Source: an uncultured Planctomycetaceae bacterium (lineage in GTDB: Bacteria; Planctomycetota; Planctomycetia; Pirellulales; Pirellulaceae). From it: DNA of 15,602 bases. This document shows, one piece after another, positions 1-8,190 of this stretch. The notes beneath the pieces are model-generated. The model was not told where the DNA came from. It did no database searches and saw only the letters and a list, made by a program, of their open reading frames with translations. The stretch covers positions 1 through 15,602 of the forward strand of contig CAIXSC010000804.1 of NCBI GenBank assembly GCA_903921945.1, written 5' to 3'. The first letter of the stretch is position 1, and each line of letters begins with the position of its first letter. A program made the position numbers and the translations under genes.

Positions 1-262
1 CATTGCGACAAGAAGCAAATCGCTGCATTCTTTCGGAAAATATCCTTGCGGAAGCCAGATTAAATGAATCGGCTCCAACGATCCAATTCGCACGCCAATT
101 CATGCACGATGCGGTCGACTGGAAGATCATCGACGAAAATCCGTTCCGCAAAGTAAAGACGCATAAGAGTTCGGTGAAGGTCAACGAGTTCGTACCCCGC
201 GAAGTCGTCGACAAGCTGATGAAGAAGGCCAACCCGGTTTGGCAAGTGAAATCGATGCGGGT
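1..262 (+). pseudogene. Tyrosine recombinase (integrase), N-terminal core-binding fragment
   Basis: This is part of the SAM-like, DNA-binding N-terminal domain of a phage-type tyrosine recombinase, cut by the window edge on the left. The reading frame at position 3 gives residues such as QFARQFMHDAVDW, IIDENPF and FVPREVVDKLMKKANPVWQ. These align by eye with QFARMFFRAAKKR, LIADNPF and FITREETDRLLAVCNPTWR of the second integrase remnant near 2.6 kb, so the two are paralogues. Similarity stops just after NPVWQ, at about 240-262. The frame stays open to 710, but what follows resembles no catalytic domain: no Arg box, HxxR or active Tyr is visible. It therefore looks like a truncated gene, not a short functional one. 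The right-hand boundary is approximate. Confidence 0.65.
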
Positions 263-569
263 CGGCGTGTTCTTAATAATTCTCCATTCTCAATTTTCCA
301 TACATCTCATTTCCGGCGGTGAATTCTATACGATTCGAACTCACCTGGGAAAACCAGGGTTTTTGAGCAGAGAGGACGGGAAGCGAACACCCCACGAAAA
401 CAATGGGAAAACGGGGCCTTCTGACCAAGCGGCGCAGATTCCGGCGTGCTCGGCGCACGGAAAGCCGCCAGCGTGGCTGCTGAAATCGACTGGCCGGGCA
501 TGGCGTGGTAACATTTTAAGTGGCGACAGCGACCACGGATTACCCACGACCGGACGAGGAACAGAATCG
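263..569. other. Stretch without a recognisable gene
   Basis: About 300 bases follow the integrase break. The first part (about 271-330) is AT-rich compared with the rest. A small hairpin (CCTGG/CCAGG with a short loop) lies near 344-358 on the minus strand, beside a GTTCGAATC string that resembles a tRNA T-loop but has no matching stem. No convincing coding sequence, RNA gene or terminator is seen. It looks like scar DNA left by decay of an inserted element. Confidence 0.5.
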
Positions 570-683
570 ATGCCCAAGCTGGACTACCGCAATATCGAGC
601 AAGACCCTACCCGCTGCGGCGGTCAACCTGTTGTCGGCGGGACTCGCATTCGCGTGGGGATTATTCTGGGATGCTATCGGCGC
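570..683 (+). pseudogene. DUF433 family protein, truncated N-terminal fragment
   Basis: Starting from the ATG at 570, the peptide reads MPKLDYRNIEQDPTRCGGQP, then VVGGTRIRV, then GIILGCYR. This is the typical opening of DUF433 proteins: a D-P-x-xx-GGxPVxxGTRI pattern followed by the start of a helix. Members of this family are small (about 75-110 residues), have a winged-helix-like fold, and often act as antitoxin-like partners of PIN-domain toxins. Here only some 37 residues match. The frame then runs into VCGCAEMK and stops by 710, so the C-terminal half is missing. The end of this fragment overlaps the 3' end of the minus-strand gene at 661-1152, which suggests a recombination junction at about 661-683. 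No toxin partner is seen nearby. Confidence 0.6.
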
Positions 684-1152
684 GTTTGTGGCTGCGCAGA
701 AATGAAATGATGATTGAGATAAGACCCAATGGAATGGAAAAGGCCAGCAGATGCATTCCCCAGCCGAAACGCCAAAAACAACAGCCGAAGCCTAACAAGC
801 AGCCGAGTGCCACGAACTGCGTCCAAGACCAGCGACGGATGGAAGTCACTGTGATTCGTCGATCCGACTCCAAGAGCAACAGCAAACGCTGAAAATAATC
901 CCATTCCGGTTTGGACAGCGCAACCATATGGTCGTCGCAATCGTCGTAGTGATACCACACCGCTTGCGTGACGAACCGAACGGTAGAATCGGAAGAGTTT
1001 CGAAACTCGTCTAAGGCCTTGTCCAACGTGAAAGCTGACGTTTGTTCATCAAGGAACTGCCGAATCGTCGCGGCGAGCGTGTCTCGCGCAGCGCGGTCAA
1101 CCACGCCTTCAGCATTTCGGGCGGTGGGTGAATCGTAGGGGTTTGCTTTCAT
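661..1152 (-). CDS. Small planctomycete-type membrane protein, unknown function
   Basis: A 163-residue protein. The soluble N-terminal part (residues 1-100) starts MKANPYDSP and contains FVTQAVWYHYDDCDDH followed by KPEWDYFQRLLLLLESD. I recognise this pattern as common in uncharacterised planctomycete proteins. Two hydrophobic segments follow at about residues 110-128 and 131-150, separated by a short turn, then a short basic tail (SHKRADSIPE). This suggests a helical cytoplasmic domain anchored by a membrane hairpin. The ATG at 1152 has AGGA a little upstream. It stands alone, with truncated DUF433 DNA overlapping its 3' end and about 200 bases of featureless DNA upstream. The last few residues may be altered by that junction. 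No function can be assigned. Confidence 0.7.
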   Translation of the reverse strand: MKANPYDSPTARNAEGVVDRAARDTLAATIRQFLDEQTSAFTLDKALDEFRNSSDSTVRFVTQAVWYHYDDCDDHMVALSKPEWDYFQRLLLLLESDRRITVTSIRRWSWTQFVALGCLLGFGCCFWRFGWGMHLLAFSIPLGLISIIISFLRSHKRADSIPE

Positions 1153-1357
1153 TTCGTCACATTCCTAGTTGACGAGGGACACGGACGACGAAAGTAATTC
1201 TTGCGGCTGACCGCTCCATGTCACGGGAATCAATGACCCGCGAGTTGAAGAAAGCTCACGGTACGCGTCCCAATTGAGCCTGTGACTCGTAAACTGCGAC
1301 GTTATGAGGTTCCGTTTTCCGGAAGCGTCTGGCGTACGAGGCTAACGATTCGTCTGG

Positions 1358-2385
1358 CTAGCGCTCTGGCCCGGCTGGGGACCGCATCGAAGCGACATGT
1401 TCAATTCTCCAATCGTCGGTATGGACGACGTAGATATCACCTACTTGATCATTCGTTACGACCTTGAAGAGGAACCCATCGCGGCAACTCCGGAGGAAAT
1501 CCACGTAACCTGCGGGGACATCCAGTTGCCTCCGATTCGATCCATAAATGTCCAGCACTTAGAGCCGACGTCGCCATTCTGGACTCAGGCAAAGAACGTG
1601 CCTGCCATCGGTTGAAAATACTGAATCTTCCACCTTTCCGAGGTCACGAAGGTTGGACCCGTCGACGCCAACCATTTTCCATAGCTTGCCGGGATGCGTG
1701 TTCTCTTCCGTATACAAAATCGTCTTTCCATCAGGCGAGAATCGGGGCGAGGGGCCGGACACAAGAAACCGCCTGTTCGAGCCGTCTGCATCCATGAGCC
1801 AAATCTCGTAGCATTTCTTAGACTCGTTGATTCGAGAGTACGCAATCGTGTTTCCATCCGGCGAATATTCGGGGAGAGCGTCGAGTTTTCGGAGCCGTCC
1901 GCTCCCTACGTCGACCGCGTAAGGAGTTACAACACGTCCGTGGCCCAGCGAAAGCGGTGATCGGTAGCAATTCAGTTGCGAACCGTCGGGGGAAATGACA
2001 CAACATCGTCCAACACACGTCCCGACGTTAGCTGCCGCTGATTGGATCCATCTTGATCCATGAGCCAAATGTGTCGGCAGTTATCGGTCTCGCGAGAAAA
2101 AGCGATTACCGAACCATCAGGAGAAAAAATGGGATCTGTTTCCAACACTTGGCTCGTGGTCAAACGCGTAGGGTTTGAGCCATTACGATTGATCCGATAG
2201 ATTTCGCCGTTGCCGGTTCCGGGCGAGGAGAAGACGATCACGGAACCATCCTGCGACATGCAGGGCGTGCGAGCCGGATACATGCCGCCACCTTGGTAAT
2301 GCGCCCAACTGTCTTCCCCGGCGGGTAAACACCCACACACGACAAGCAACACCAAGGCGGCGCTCAGATTGCGGCTGCGCATCAA
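1358..2385 (-). pseudogene. TolB/PD40-type beta-propeller lipoprotein gene, disrupted
   Basis: The gene starts at the ATG at 2385 with a hydrophobic secretion signal containing LVVCGC, a possible lipobox. Propeller repeats of the TolB/PD40 kind follow: FSPDGSVIAFSR, IWLMDQDGSNQRQLTSG, YSPDGNTIAYSR, IWLMDADGSNRR and FSPDGKTILY. Two lesions break it. First, near 1988-1995 a run that reads TTTCCCCC on the coding strand is one base short: the frame changes from ...LDDVVSF to SPDGSQLNCY... in the next frame. Second, a TAA at 1559-1561 lies in frame between ...SPEWRRRL and VLDIYGSNRRQL, after which the propeller pattern continues to the TAG at 1358. An intact ancestor would have had about 340 residues. 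PD40 propellers are usually periplasmic or surface binding domains. Two independent lesions favour a real pseudogene over a sequencing error. Confidence 0.75.
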
Positions 2386-2405
2386 TGCTGTCCTCCACTG
2401 GCCAT

Positions 2406-3189
<784 letters not shown>

Positions 3190-3313
3190 CGATACAGGAA
3201 GTCTACCCGCCGGACCGTTTCGGGCAAGAGCACCGGTACGCCCGCCCAAGGGGCTCGACGACTGCAACCATGCCGCGCGCCCCGCCAAGCATGGGCTCGT
3301 CCGCAGCCCACCG

Positions 3314-4660
3314 CTACTTGGGCGGTTGATCGGTGGGCGATTCATGGCGAAATCGTGGACGGCCCAAACAGGCCCGCCAGTGCTCGGCGACTTCCCGAAG
3401 GATCGGGACCAGCACGTCCCGCGTCGCCGGCGGTTCATCGCTCAACCAGCCTCCAGCGTCCACAATCCGGATGTCGCGATCCGCGGGCAACCACGACAAA
3501 TCCCGCAAGCACTCCTCCAAGGCGTCCCAGTTGCCGCCGAAATACGCCGGAAACTCCAAGGTTCGCGCGAATCGCTCGAACAAGTCCGCCCGCGTTCGCA
3601 GACTGGCGTCGAGCGAAATCGTGATCAGCGGCATCGAAGTCGTGTCCGTCGGCAATCGCTCGTCGTCGCTCGACGTTGCTTGCCTACCCGTCGTTTGGCA
3701 CACGTCCGCCGATTCCGTCTCCGCGTAGCGATGGATGATCGCGCGGGCGGCGGCGATGTCGAGCGTCAATTGGGCACGCAGCGCCTCGACACCCGCGAAA
3801 GGCCGGATCGTGCGAATCTGCTCCAGCCATTCCACTTCCAGTTGCCGCCCGTACAGATCGCCGTCGAAATCCAGCAGGTGAACCTCGACCACGGATTGTG
3901 CGACCTGGAAGGTGGGGATCGGGCCCAGATGAATGGCCGCCCCGAACTGTCGGTGTTCCACATAGGCGAAGCCGGCGTACACCCCCGGACTGGGCAGGGC
4001 CTGTTCCACACCGGCGAGATTCGCCGTGGGAAAGCCGATCTTCGCGCCTCGCGCCGCGCCGTGTACCACTGCGCCGCGAACTCGATGAGGTCGTCCCAAC
4101 AATCGGCGGGCGCCGACCACGTCGCCGGCTTGCACAAGTTGCCGCACGCGGCTGCTTGAAACCCATTCGCCGTCCCGCTCTTGCGGTGCCACAATTTCCA
4201 ATTCGATGTCGCAACCTCGGCAGAGTTCGCCCAGGCGGCCGATGTCGCCGCCACGGCCGCGCCCGAATAGAAAGTTCGGCCCTTCGACCATCCCCCTTGC
4301 CGCGATACGCCGCCGAACGATCTGTTCGAAAAACTCGTCGGCCGTCAGCGCCAGCAGTTCGCGGTCCGTCGGATAGACAATCAAAGCATCGAGTCCCAGG
4401 GACGCCAGCAGTTCGGCTTTCCGGTCGAGCCACGTGAGCGCGGGTGGCTGGGCTTCCGGCCTGAGGACGGCCGCGGGTGGCGGATCGAACGTGAACGCGA
4501 TGGCTGGACCACCCAGCCGCGCCGCCAACGCCCGCAAGCGACCGATGATCTCGGCGTGTCCCGTGTGAACCCCATCAAAGTTGCCGATCGTCAGCGCCCC
4601 GCCCCGCAGGTCGGCGGGAAAGTCGGCGGCGTCGAGTATCCGTTGTCGAATCTGTCTCAC
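3314..4660 (-). CDS. ribF: Bifunctional riboflavin kinase/FAD synthetase fused to a C-terminal barstar domain
   Basis: RibF phosphorylates riboflavin to FMN and adenylylates FMN to FAD. From the chosen GTG start (448 residues), the FMN adenylyltransferase domain (about 1-170) has the nucleotidyl-transferase signature GNFDGVHTGH at 26-35 and EGPNFLFGRGRGGD at about 127-140. The flavokinase domain (about 185-310) has KIGFPTAN, SPGVYAG and VEVHLLDFDGDLYG. RibF normally ends near residue 315. Here a polar linker (TTGRQATSSDDERLPTDTTS) leads without a stop into a barstar-type domain (about 344-435) with PLITISLDA, FPAYFGGNWDALEECLRDL and IRIVDAGGW. Barstar binds and inhibits barnase-type RNases. 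An internal Met (ATG at 3631) just before the domain could be the old start of a separate gene. GTG 4660 is preferred over ATG 4714 because AGGA sits 7 bases upstream, the N-terminus then matches RibF, and overlap with nnrD is avoided. It is the last gene of the minus-strand run. Confidence 0.9.
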   Translation of the reverse strand: MRQIRQRILDAADFPADLRGGALTIGNFDGVHTGHAEIIGRLRALAARLGGPAIAFTFDPPPAAVLRPEAQPPALTWLDRKAELLASLGLDALIVYPTDRELLALTADEFFEQIVRRRIAARGMVEGPNFLFGRGRGGDIGRLGELCRGCDIELEIVAPQERDGEWVSSSRVRQLVQAGDVVGARRLLGRPHRVRGAVVHGAARGAKIGFPTANLAGVEQALPSPGVYAGFAYVEHRQFGAAIHLGPIPTFQVAQSVVEVHLLDFDGDLYGRQLEVEWLEQIRTIRPFAGVEALRAQLTLDIAAARAIIHRYAETESADVCQTTGRQATSSDDERLPTDTTSMPLITISLDASLRTRADLFERFARTLEFPAYFGGNWDALEECLRDLSWLPADRDIRIVDAGGWLSDEPPATRDVLVPILREVAEHWRACLGRPRFRHESPTDQPPK

Positions 4661-4667
4661 AGCTCGG

Positions 4668-4671
4668 TCCT
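4668..4671 (-). promoter_or_regulatory. Shine-Dalgarno that selects the ribF GTG start
   Basis: AGGA on the minus strand, followed by a 7-base spacer and GTG at 4660. The alternative ATG at 4714 lies inside the end of nnrD and has no comparable site. Confidence 0.5.
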
Positions 4672-4679
4672 GGGCCAAG

Positions 4680-5657
4680 TCACGGGCTTCGCGGGTCGCT
4701 GGTCGCTCGCGCATCCCGGCCGCCGCGAATCGCCGCTGGCAGGAAGCGTAGCAAATCGCTCGCGATCAGGGAAACCTCGCCGAGCTCGGCTGCCGCTTGG
4801 TCGCCTGCCAGCCCATGCCAGTAGGTCGCCAGACACGCTGCCCCCAGCGCCTTCCCGCCGCGCCATTCGAACTGTTGGGCAAGTAGCGTCGCGGTGATTC
4901 CGGTCAGCACATCGCCGGAACCACCTGTCGCCATCCCCGGATTCCCGGTTCGATTCACGTATGCCAGCCGGCCATCGGTAACGAACGTCCGCGATCCCTT
5001 GAGCACGATCACCGTCTCTGTTTGCTTCGCCAGCGCGAACGCCTGAAGCTGCTGATCTTCGCGAGAGTCCGCCGCCCCGCCCCATAGCCTGCGGAATTCC
5101 CCCGGATGCGGCGTGAGCACGCGTGGACCGGCGCCAGCGGCGACTCGCTGGGCCACGTGGCCGCGCAACCGATTGCCCTTGGCCAGGGCGTTCAAAGCGT
5201 CGGCGTCGACGACCAGCGGCCGCGGAAACGTTTGAAACAGCCACTCCACCAAGTCGACCAGCGCGTCCGATTGTCCCAGCCCCGGTCCGATCGCCACGCT
5301 TGTCGCTTCCTCGACCAGTTCGCCAATCTGCTCCCGCGCAGCGCCACTCAACCGGCCCCGCGAATCTTCCGCAAGCGGAACCGTCATGTAGGACGGCTCG
5401 AACGAGGCGACGGTCGGGAGGCATGAGGCGGGGACCGCGAGCTTCACCAATCCCGCGCCGCTACGCAGCGCGGCCATGCCCGCCAAGCCGATCGCGCCCG
5501 CCATTCCGACCGATCCACCAATCACCAAGATCCGGCCGTAATCGCCTTTGTGGCTGTCCCGCTCGCGCGGCGGCAACACGGGCAAGTGGGCGATCCATTG
5601 CGGCGAATCGTCCCGCATCGCATCCCTGGATCTACCCGTCGAGTCCCCCTTGCTCAT
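4680..5657 (-). CDS. nnrD: ADP-dependent (S)-NAD(P)H-hydrate dehydratase
   Basis: This ribokinase-like repair enzyme uses ADP to dehydrate the damaged cofactor NADHX or NADPHX back to NADH or NADPH in the cytoplasm. In the 325-residue protein, KGDYGRILVIGGSVGMAGAI lies at about 38-56, an Ala/Gly-rich segment AALRSGAGLVKL at 62-73, VAIGPGLGQ at 121-129, LVVDADALNAL at 148-158 and LTPHPGEF at 181-188. The strongly conserved NPGMATGGSGDVLTG is at 239-253 and includes the likely catalytic Asp249 in GSGD. It is the stand-alone dehydratase type: no epimerase (NnrE/YjeF_N) domain is fused to it or seen elsewhere in the window. Its ATG overlaps the larB stop codon as ATGA, pointing to translational coupling. 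ribF starts about 20 bases after its stop. The C-terminal 13 residues (GGRDARATSDPRS) extend past the family core. Confidence 0.93.
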   Translation of the reverse strand: MSKGDSTGRSRDAMRDDSPQWIAHLPVLPPRERDSHKGDYGRILVIGGSVGMAGAIGLAGMAALRSGAGLVKLAVPASCLPTVASFEPSYMTVPLAEDSRGRLSGAAREQIGELVEEATSVAIGPGLGQSDALVDLVEWLFQTFPRPLVVDADALNALAKGNRLRGHVAQRVAAGAGPRVLTPHPGEFRRLWGGAADSREDQQLQAFALAKQTETVIVLKGSRTFVTDGRLAYVNRTGNPGMATGGSGDVLTGITATLLAQQFEWRGGKALGAACLATYWHGLAGDQAAAELGEVSLIASDLLRFLPAAIRGGRDARATSDPRSP

Positions 5658-6502
5658 GACGCGGGCTTTCGCTTGCCGCGCGCGATCATGCCGGCGACGT
5701 AACCACCCTTGAAACCGGCATCGATGTTCACCACGACCACGTTCGACGAGCAGCTATTCAACATGCTCAGCAGCGCCGACAAGCCTTGGAAGTTGGCTCC
5801 GTAACCGACGCTCGTCGGCACACCAACCACCGGGCAATCGACATAGCCGCCAACCACGCTCGGCAACGCCCCTTCCATTCCCGCCACAACCACCACGGCG
5901 TCCGCGTTGCGAAAGCGTCCGAGCTGTGCGGGAAGCCGATGCGGCCCGGCCACGCCGACGTCATGCACCATCTCCACGTCGACGCCCATCCAGTCAAGCG
6001 TCTCGCGCGCCTCCTCCGCCACGGGAAGGTCGCTCGTTCCGGCCGTGACCACCACCACGCGCCCGCACCGCTCGATGACCGGCGATGATTCGCTGGCCGA
6101 TTCGAGTTCACTTGTCGTCGCCGCACTTGTTGTCGCCGCACTTGCCGTCGCCGCCGCGGTTGTTGGAGAAATCCGCAGCGTTCGCGCGACTGGGTTGTAT
6201 CGCATGGCGGGAAAGCGAGGCTGGAGGCGTTCGGCTTTGTCCGGCGAGATCCGCGTGGAAAAGACATCGATCCGCTCGGCGAGCAAGCGATCGAAAATCC
6301 GTTCGAGCGTCTCCACCGACTTGCCTTCGCCGTAGACGACCTCGGGGAATCCGCAGCGACGGCGCCGATCCAGGTCGAGCGTGGTGTCGGGCAGTTCGGC
6401 GGATAGTGGTCGAAAGCCGGCCAGCGCGTCCGCCAACTGCGTTGGCGTGACTTTGCCCGCCAACAGTTCGCGGGCCCATTGTTCGATATCGTGTCGATCC
6501 AT
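5654..6502 (-). CDS. larB: Nickel pincer cofactor biosynthesis protein LarB (PurE-like)
   Basis: LarB carboxylates and hydrolyses nicotinic acid adenine dinucleotide to pyridinium-3,5-biscarboxylic acid mononucleotide, the first step towards the nickel-pincer nucleotide of lactate racemase and relatives. The 282-residue protein has the usual N-terminal part: ARELLAGKVTPTQLADAL, GFPEVVYGEGKS (51-62), VFSTRISPDKAERL and YNPVARTL. The PurE-like domain (about 148-275) has VVVVTAGTSDLPVAEEA, DVGVAGPHRL, VVVAGMEGALPSVVGG, GVPTSVGYGANFQGLSALL and NIDAGFKGGYVAG. Between them (about 113-141) is an Ala/Thr/Ser-rich insert with SAATT repeats, probably a flexible linker. No larC, larE or lactate racemase gene is in the window. 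A 113-base gap separates it from the upstream DUF1501 gene, and nnrD overlaps its stop codon. No clear Shine-Dalgarno precedes the ATG. Confidence 0.93.
   Translation of the reverse strand: MDRHDIEQWARELLAGKVTPTQLADALAGFRPLSAELPDTTLDLDRRRRCGFPEVVYGEGKSVETLERIFDRLLAERIDVFSTRISPDKAERLQPRFPAMRYNPVARTLRISPTTAAATASAATTSAATTSELESASESSPVIERCGRVVVVTAGTSDLPVAEEARETLDWMGVDVEMVHDVGVAGPHRLPAQLGRFRNADAVVVVAGMEGALPSVVGGYVDCPVVGVPTSVGYGANFQGLSALLSMLNSCSSNVVVVNIDAGFKGGYVAGMIARGKRKPAS
6111..6155 (-). repeat. Three 15-base tandem repeats inside larB
   Basis: On the plus strand the units are cttgtcgtcgccgca, cttgttgtcgccgca and cttgccgtcgccgcc, end to end. On the coding strand they give the Ala-Ala-Thr-Thr-Ser pattern of the LarB linker. 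Because the period is a multiple of three, expansion keeps the frame. Confidence 0.85.
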
Positions 6503-6615
6503 TCGAGTTTTTGAGGGAGAGGAAGTTGAAAGGGAGGGAATGGATCGCGCTGCGGTTCACATGCTGTCCGAGCCACGCCCTGTGGAAGTTCGATGACCTG
6601 CTTCGCGAAAGATCT

Positions 6616-8190
6616 TTAGGCGCGGACATTGAAGTCGAGCAGCCCTTCGATCACATCGCCATGGACATCGGTCAAGCGATAGTCGCGGCCTTGGAAGCGA
6701 TGGGTCAGCCGTGTGTGGTCGACGCCCAGCAGATGCATGACGGTAGCCTGCAAGTCATGGACGTTGACGGGATTCTCGGCGACGTTGTAGCTGAAATCGT
6801 CCGTGCGGCCGTAGGTGGAGCCAGCGCGAACACCGGCGCCGGCGAGCCACATGGTGAAGCATCGTGGATGATGGTCGCGTCCCGCTTCGGGACTTTTCCA
6901 ATCGCCTTGGCCGGCGACTCCACGGCCGAACTCGCCGCCCCAGATCACCAGCGTGTCGTCGAGCAGTCCACGACGTTTGAGATCGCGCAGCAGCGCGGCC
7001 GTGGGTTGGTCGGTGTCGCGGCAGCGGGCCACGCACCAGGACGGTAAGCGGCTGTGATGGTCCCAGTCGGGATGGAACAGTTGCACGAAACGCACGCCGC
7101 GCTCGATGAGCCGCCGCGCGAGAATGCAGTTCGCTGCATACGAGCCGGGCCGACGCGCGTCCGGCCCGTAAAGCTGGAAGACCTCCTCGGTTTCATCCGA
7201 CAAATCTGCCAATTCGGGGACGGAGACTTGCATCCGGTACGCCATCTCGTACTGGCGAATCCGCGTGGCGATTTCCGGATCGCCCGCCTCTTGCTGGCGT
7301 CGCGCGTTCAATTCGGCCAGCCCGTCGAGCATCCCGCGGCGAAGTGTCCGCGGCAGCCCCGCCGGATCGTTCAAGTACAACACGGGCTCGGACGCGTTGC
7401 GGAACCGCACACCTTGATAACGGGTGGGCAGAAAACCGCTGCCCCAATAGTAGTCGTATAGCGGCTGGTCGCTCGGCCGCTGCATCTTCGACACGAGCAC
7501 GATGTAGTCGGGCAGGTCGCGGTTCTCGGATCCCAACCCGTAGCTCACCCAAGCGCCGACGCTCGGCCGCCCCGGAATCTGATGTCCCGTCAGCATGAAC
7601 GTCATCGCCGGCGCATGGTTGATATGCTCGGTCCGCATCGACTTGATGAAGCAGATGTCATCCGCCACTTCGCCGATCCGCGGCAGCCACTCGCTGACGG
7701 TGGCGCCGCTCGACCCGCAGCGGCGGAACTTCACTCGCGACGGCATGACGAGCTGTTTTTGGTTGGCGGTCATCGACGTGAGCCGCTGGCCCTGACGCAC
7801 CGAGTCGGGTAGCTCTTGGCCAGCCCACGATTCGAGCCCCGGCTTTTCGTCGTATAGTTCCAATTGTGAAGGGCCGCCCGACTGCGTGAGGTAAATGACT
7901 CGCTGGACACGCGCGGGGAAATGCGGGAGCGACGGCAAGCGGCCAGTTTCGTCGCGAGTGACTTCGGCGGCGGCCGCGAATCCGGCCCGCGTGCCGCGCA
8001 TGAACGAGCGTTCGCCAAGCAACTCGGCGGCGGACAACGCGCCCAAGCTCAAGCCTGTGCAACGTCCGAGAAAATACCGTCGCGTGGCCGCGAGCGCGTC
8101 GCTTGTATCGTCCGTTGTTGGCTCCATGTGGGCGACGTTCCGGGGAAAATACCGTCGCGTGGTCGCGAGCGCGGGGTCGTGTGGGTTCAT
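6616..8190 (-). CDS. DUF1501 domain protein, predicted Tat-exported
   Basis: DUF1501 proteins belong to the alkaline phosphatase/sulfatase-like superfamily. In planctomycetes they are nearly always paired with PSD1/DUF1553 proteins, as here; the biochemical role is unproven. The 524-residue product has ATRRYFLGRCTGLSLGALS near residues 30-50 (a twin-arginine signal), then VIYLTQSGGPSQLELYDEKP, FIKSMRTEHINHAPAMTFM, GRPSVGAWVSYGLGSEN, GVRFVQLFHPDWDHHSR, LVIWGGEFGR and RDHHPRCFTMWLAGAGV, all typical of the family including the likely metal ligands. The start at 8190 forms an ATGA overlap with the stop of the upstream PSD1 gene. The first 25 codons contain a second, shorter copy of the TRRYF region (ATTRRYFPRN), created by a tandem duplication. 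ATG 8127, between the two copies, is the alternative start. Confidence 0.9.
   Translation of the reverse strand: MNPHDPALATTRRYFPRNVAHMEPTTDDTSDALAATRRYFLGRCTGLSLGALSAAELLGERSFMRGTRAGFAAAAEVTRDETGRLPSLPHFPARVQRVIYLTQSGGPSQLELYDEKPGLESWAGQELPDSVRQGQRLTSMTANQKQLVMPSRVKFRRCGSSGATVSEWLPRIGEVADDICFIKSMRTEHINHAPAMTFMLTGHQIPGRPSVGAWVSYGLGSENRDLPDYIVLVSKMQRPSDQPLYDYYWGSGFLPTRYQGVRFRNASEPVLYLNDPAGLPRTLRRGMLDGLAELNARRQQEAGDPEIATRIRQYEMAYRMQVSVPELADLSDETEEVFQLYGPDARRPGSYAANCILARRLIERGVRFVQLFHPDWDHHSRLPSWCVARCRDTDQPTAALLRDLKRRGLLDDTLVIWGGEFGRGVAGQGDWKSPEAGRDHHPRCFTMWLAGAGVRAGSTYGRTDDFSYNVAENPVNVHDLQATVMHLLGVDHTRLTHRFQGRDYRLTDVHGDVIEGLLDFNVRA
8070..8173 (-). repeat. Direct repeat pair at the 5' end of the DUF1501 gene
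   Basis: Two 29-base copies (8070-8098 and 8145-8173) differ at one base and lie 75 bases apart, exactly 25 codons. Each encodes the A-L-A-x-T-R-R-Y-F segment of the twin-arginine signal, so the gene begins with a duplicated signal-motif region. Confidence 0.9.

Noticed and set aside
320..360. A tRNA-like GTTCGAATC next to a hairpin on the minus strand
   Set aside because: The bases flanking the supposed T-loop do not pair, and no acceptor, D or anticodon arms can be built.
3190..3313. Possible intrinsic terminator after ribF
   Set aside because: The only inverted repeat (CCATGC/GCATGG, 3270-3296) has a 15-base loop and no T-run after it.
4661..4714. ATG 4714 as the ribF start
   Set aside because: It would overlap nnrD by about 35 bases, has no ribosome binding site, and adds residues absent from RibF proteins. 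GTG 4660 fits better.
6111..6155. Possible CRISPR-like array in larB
   Set aside because: The repeats are directly adjacent, only 15 bases long, without spacers, and in coding frame.
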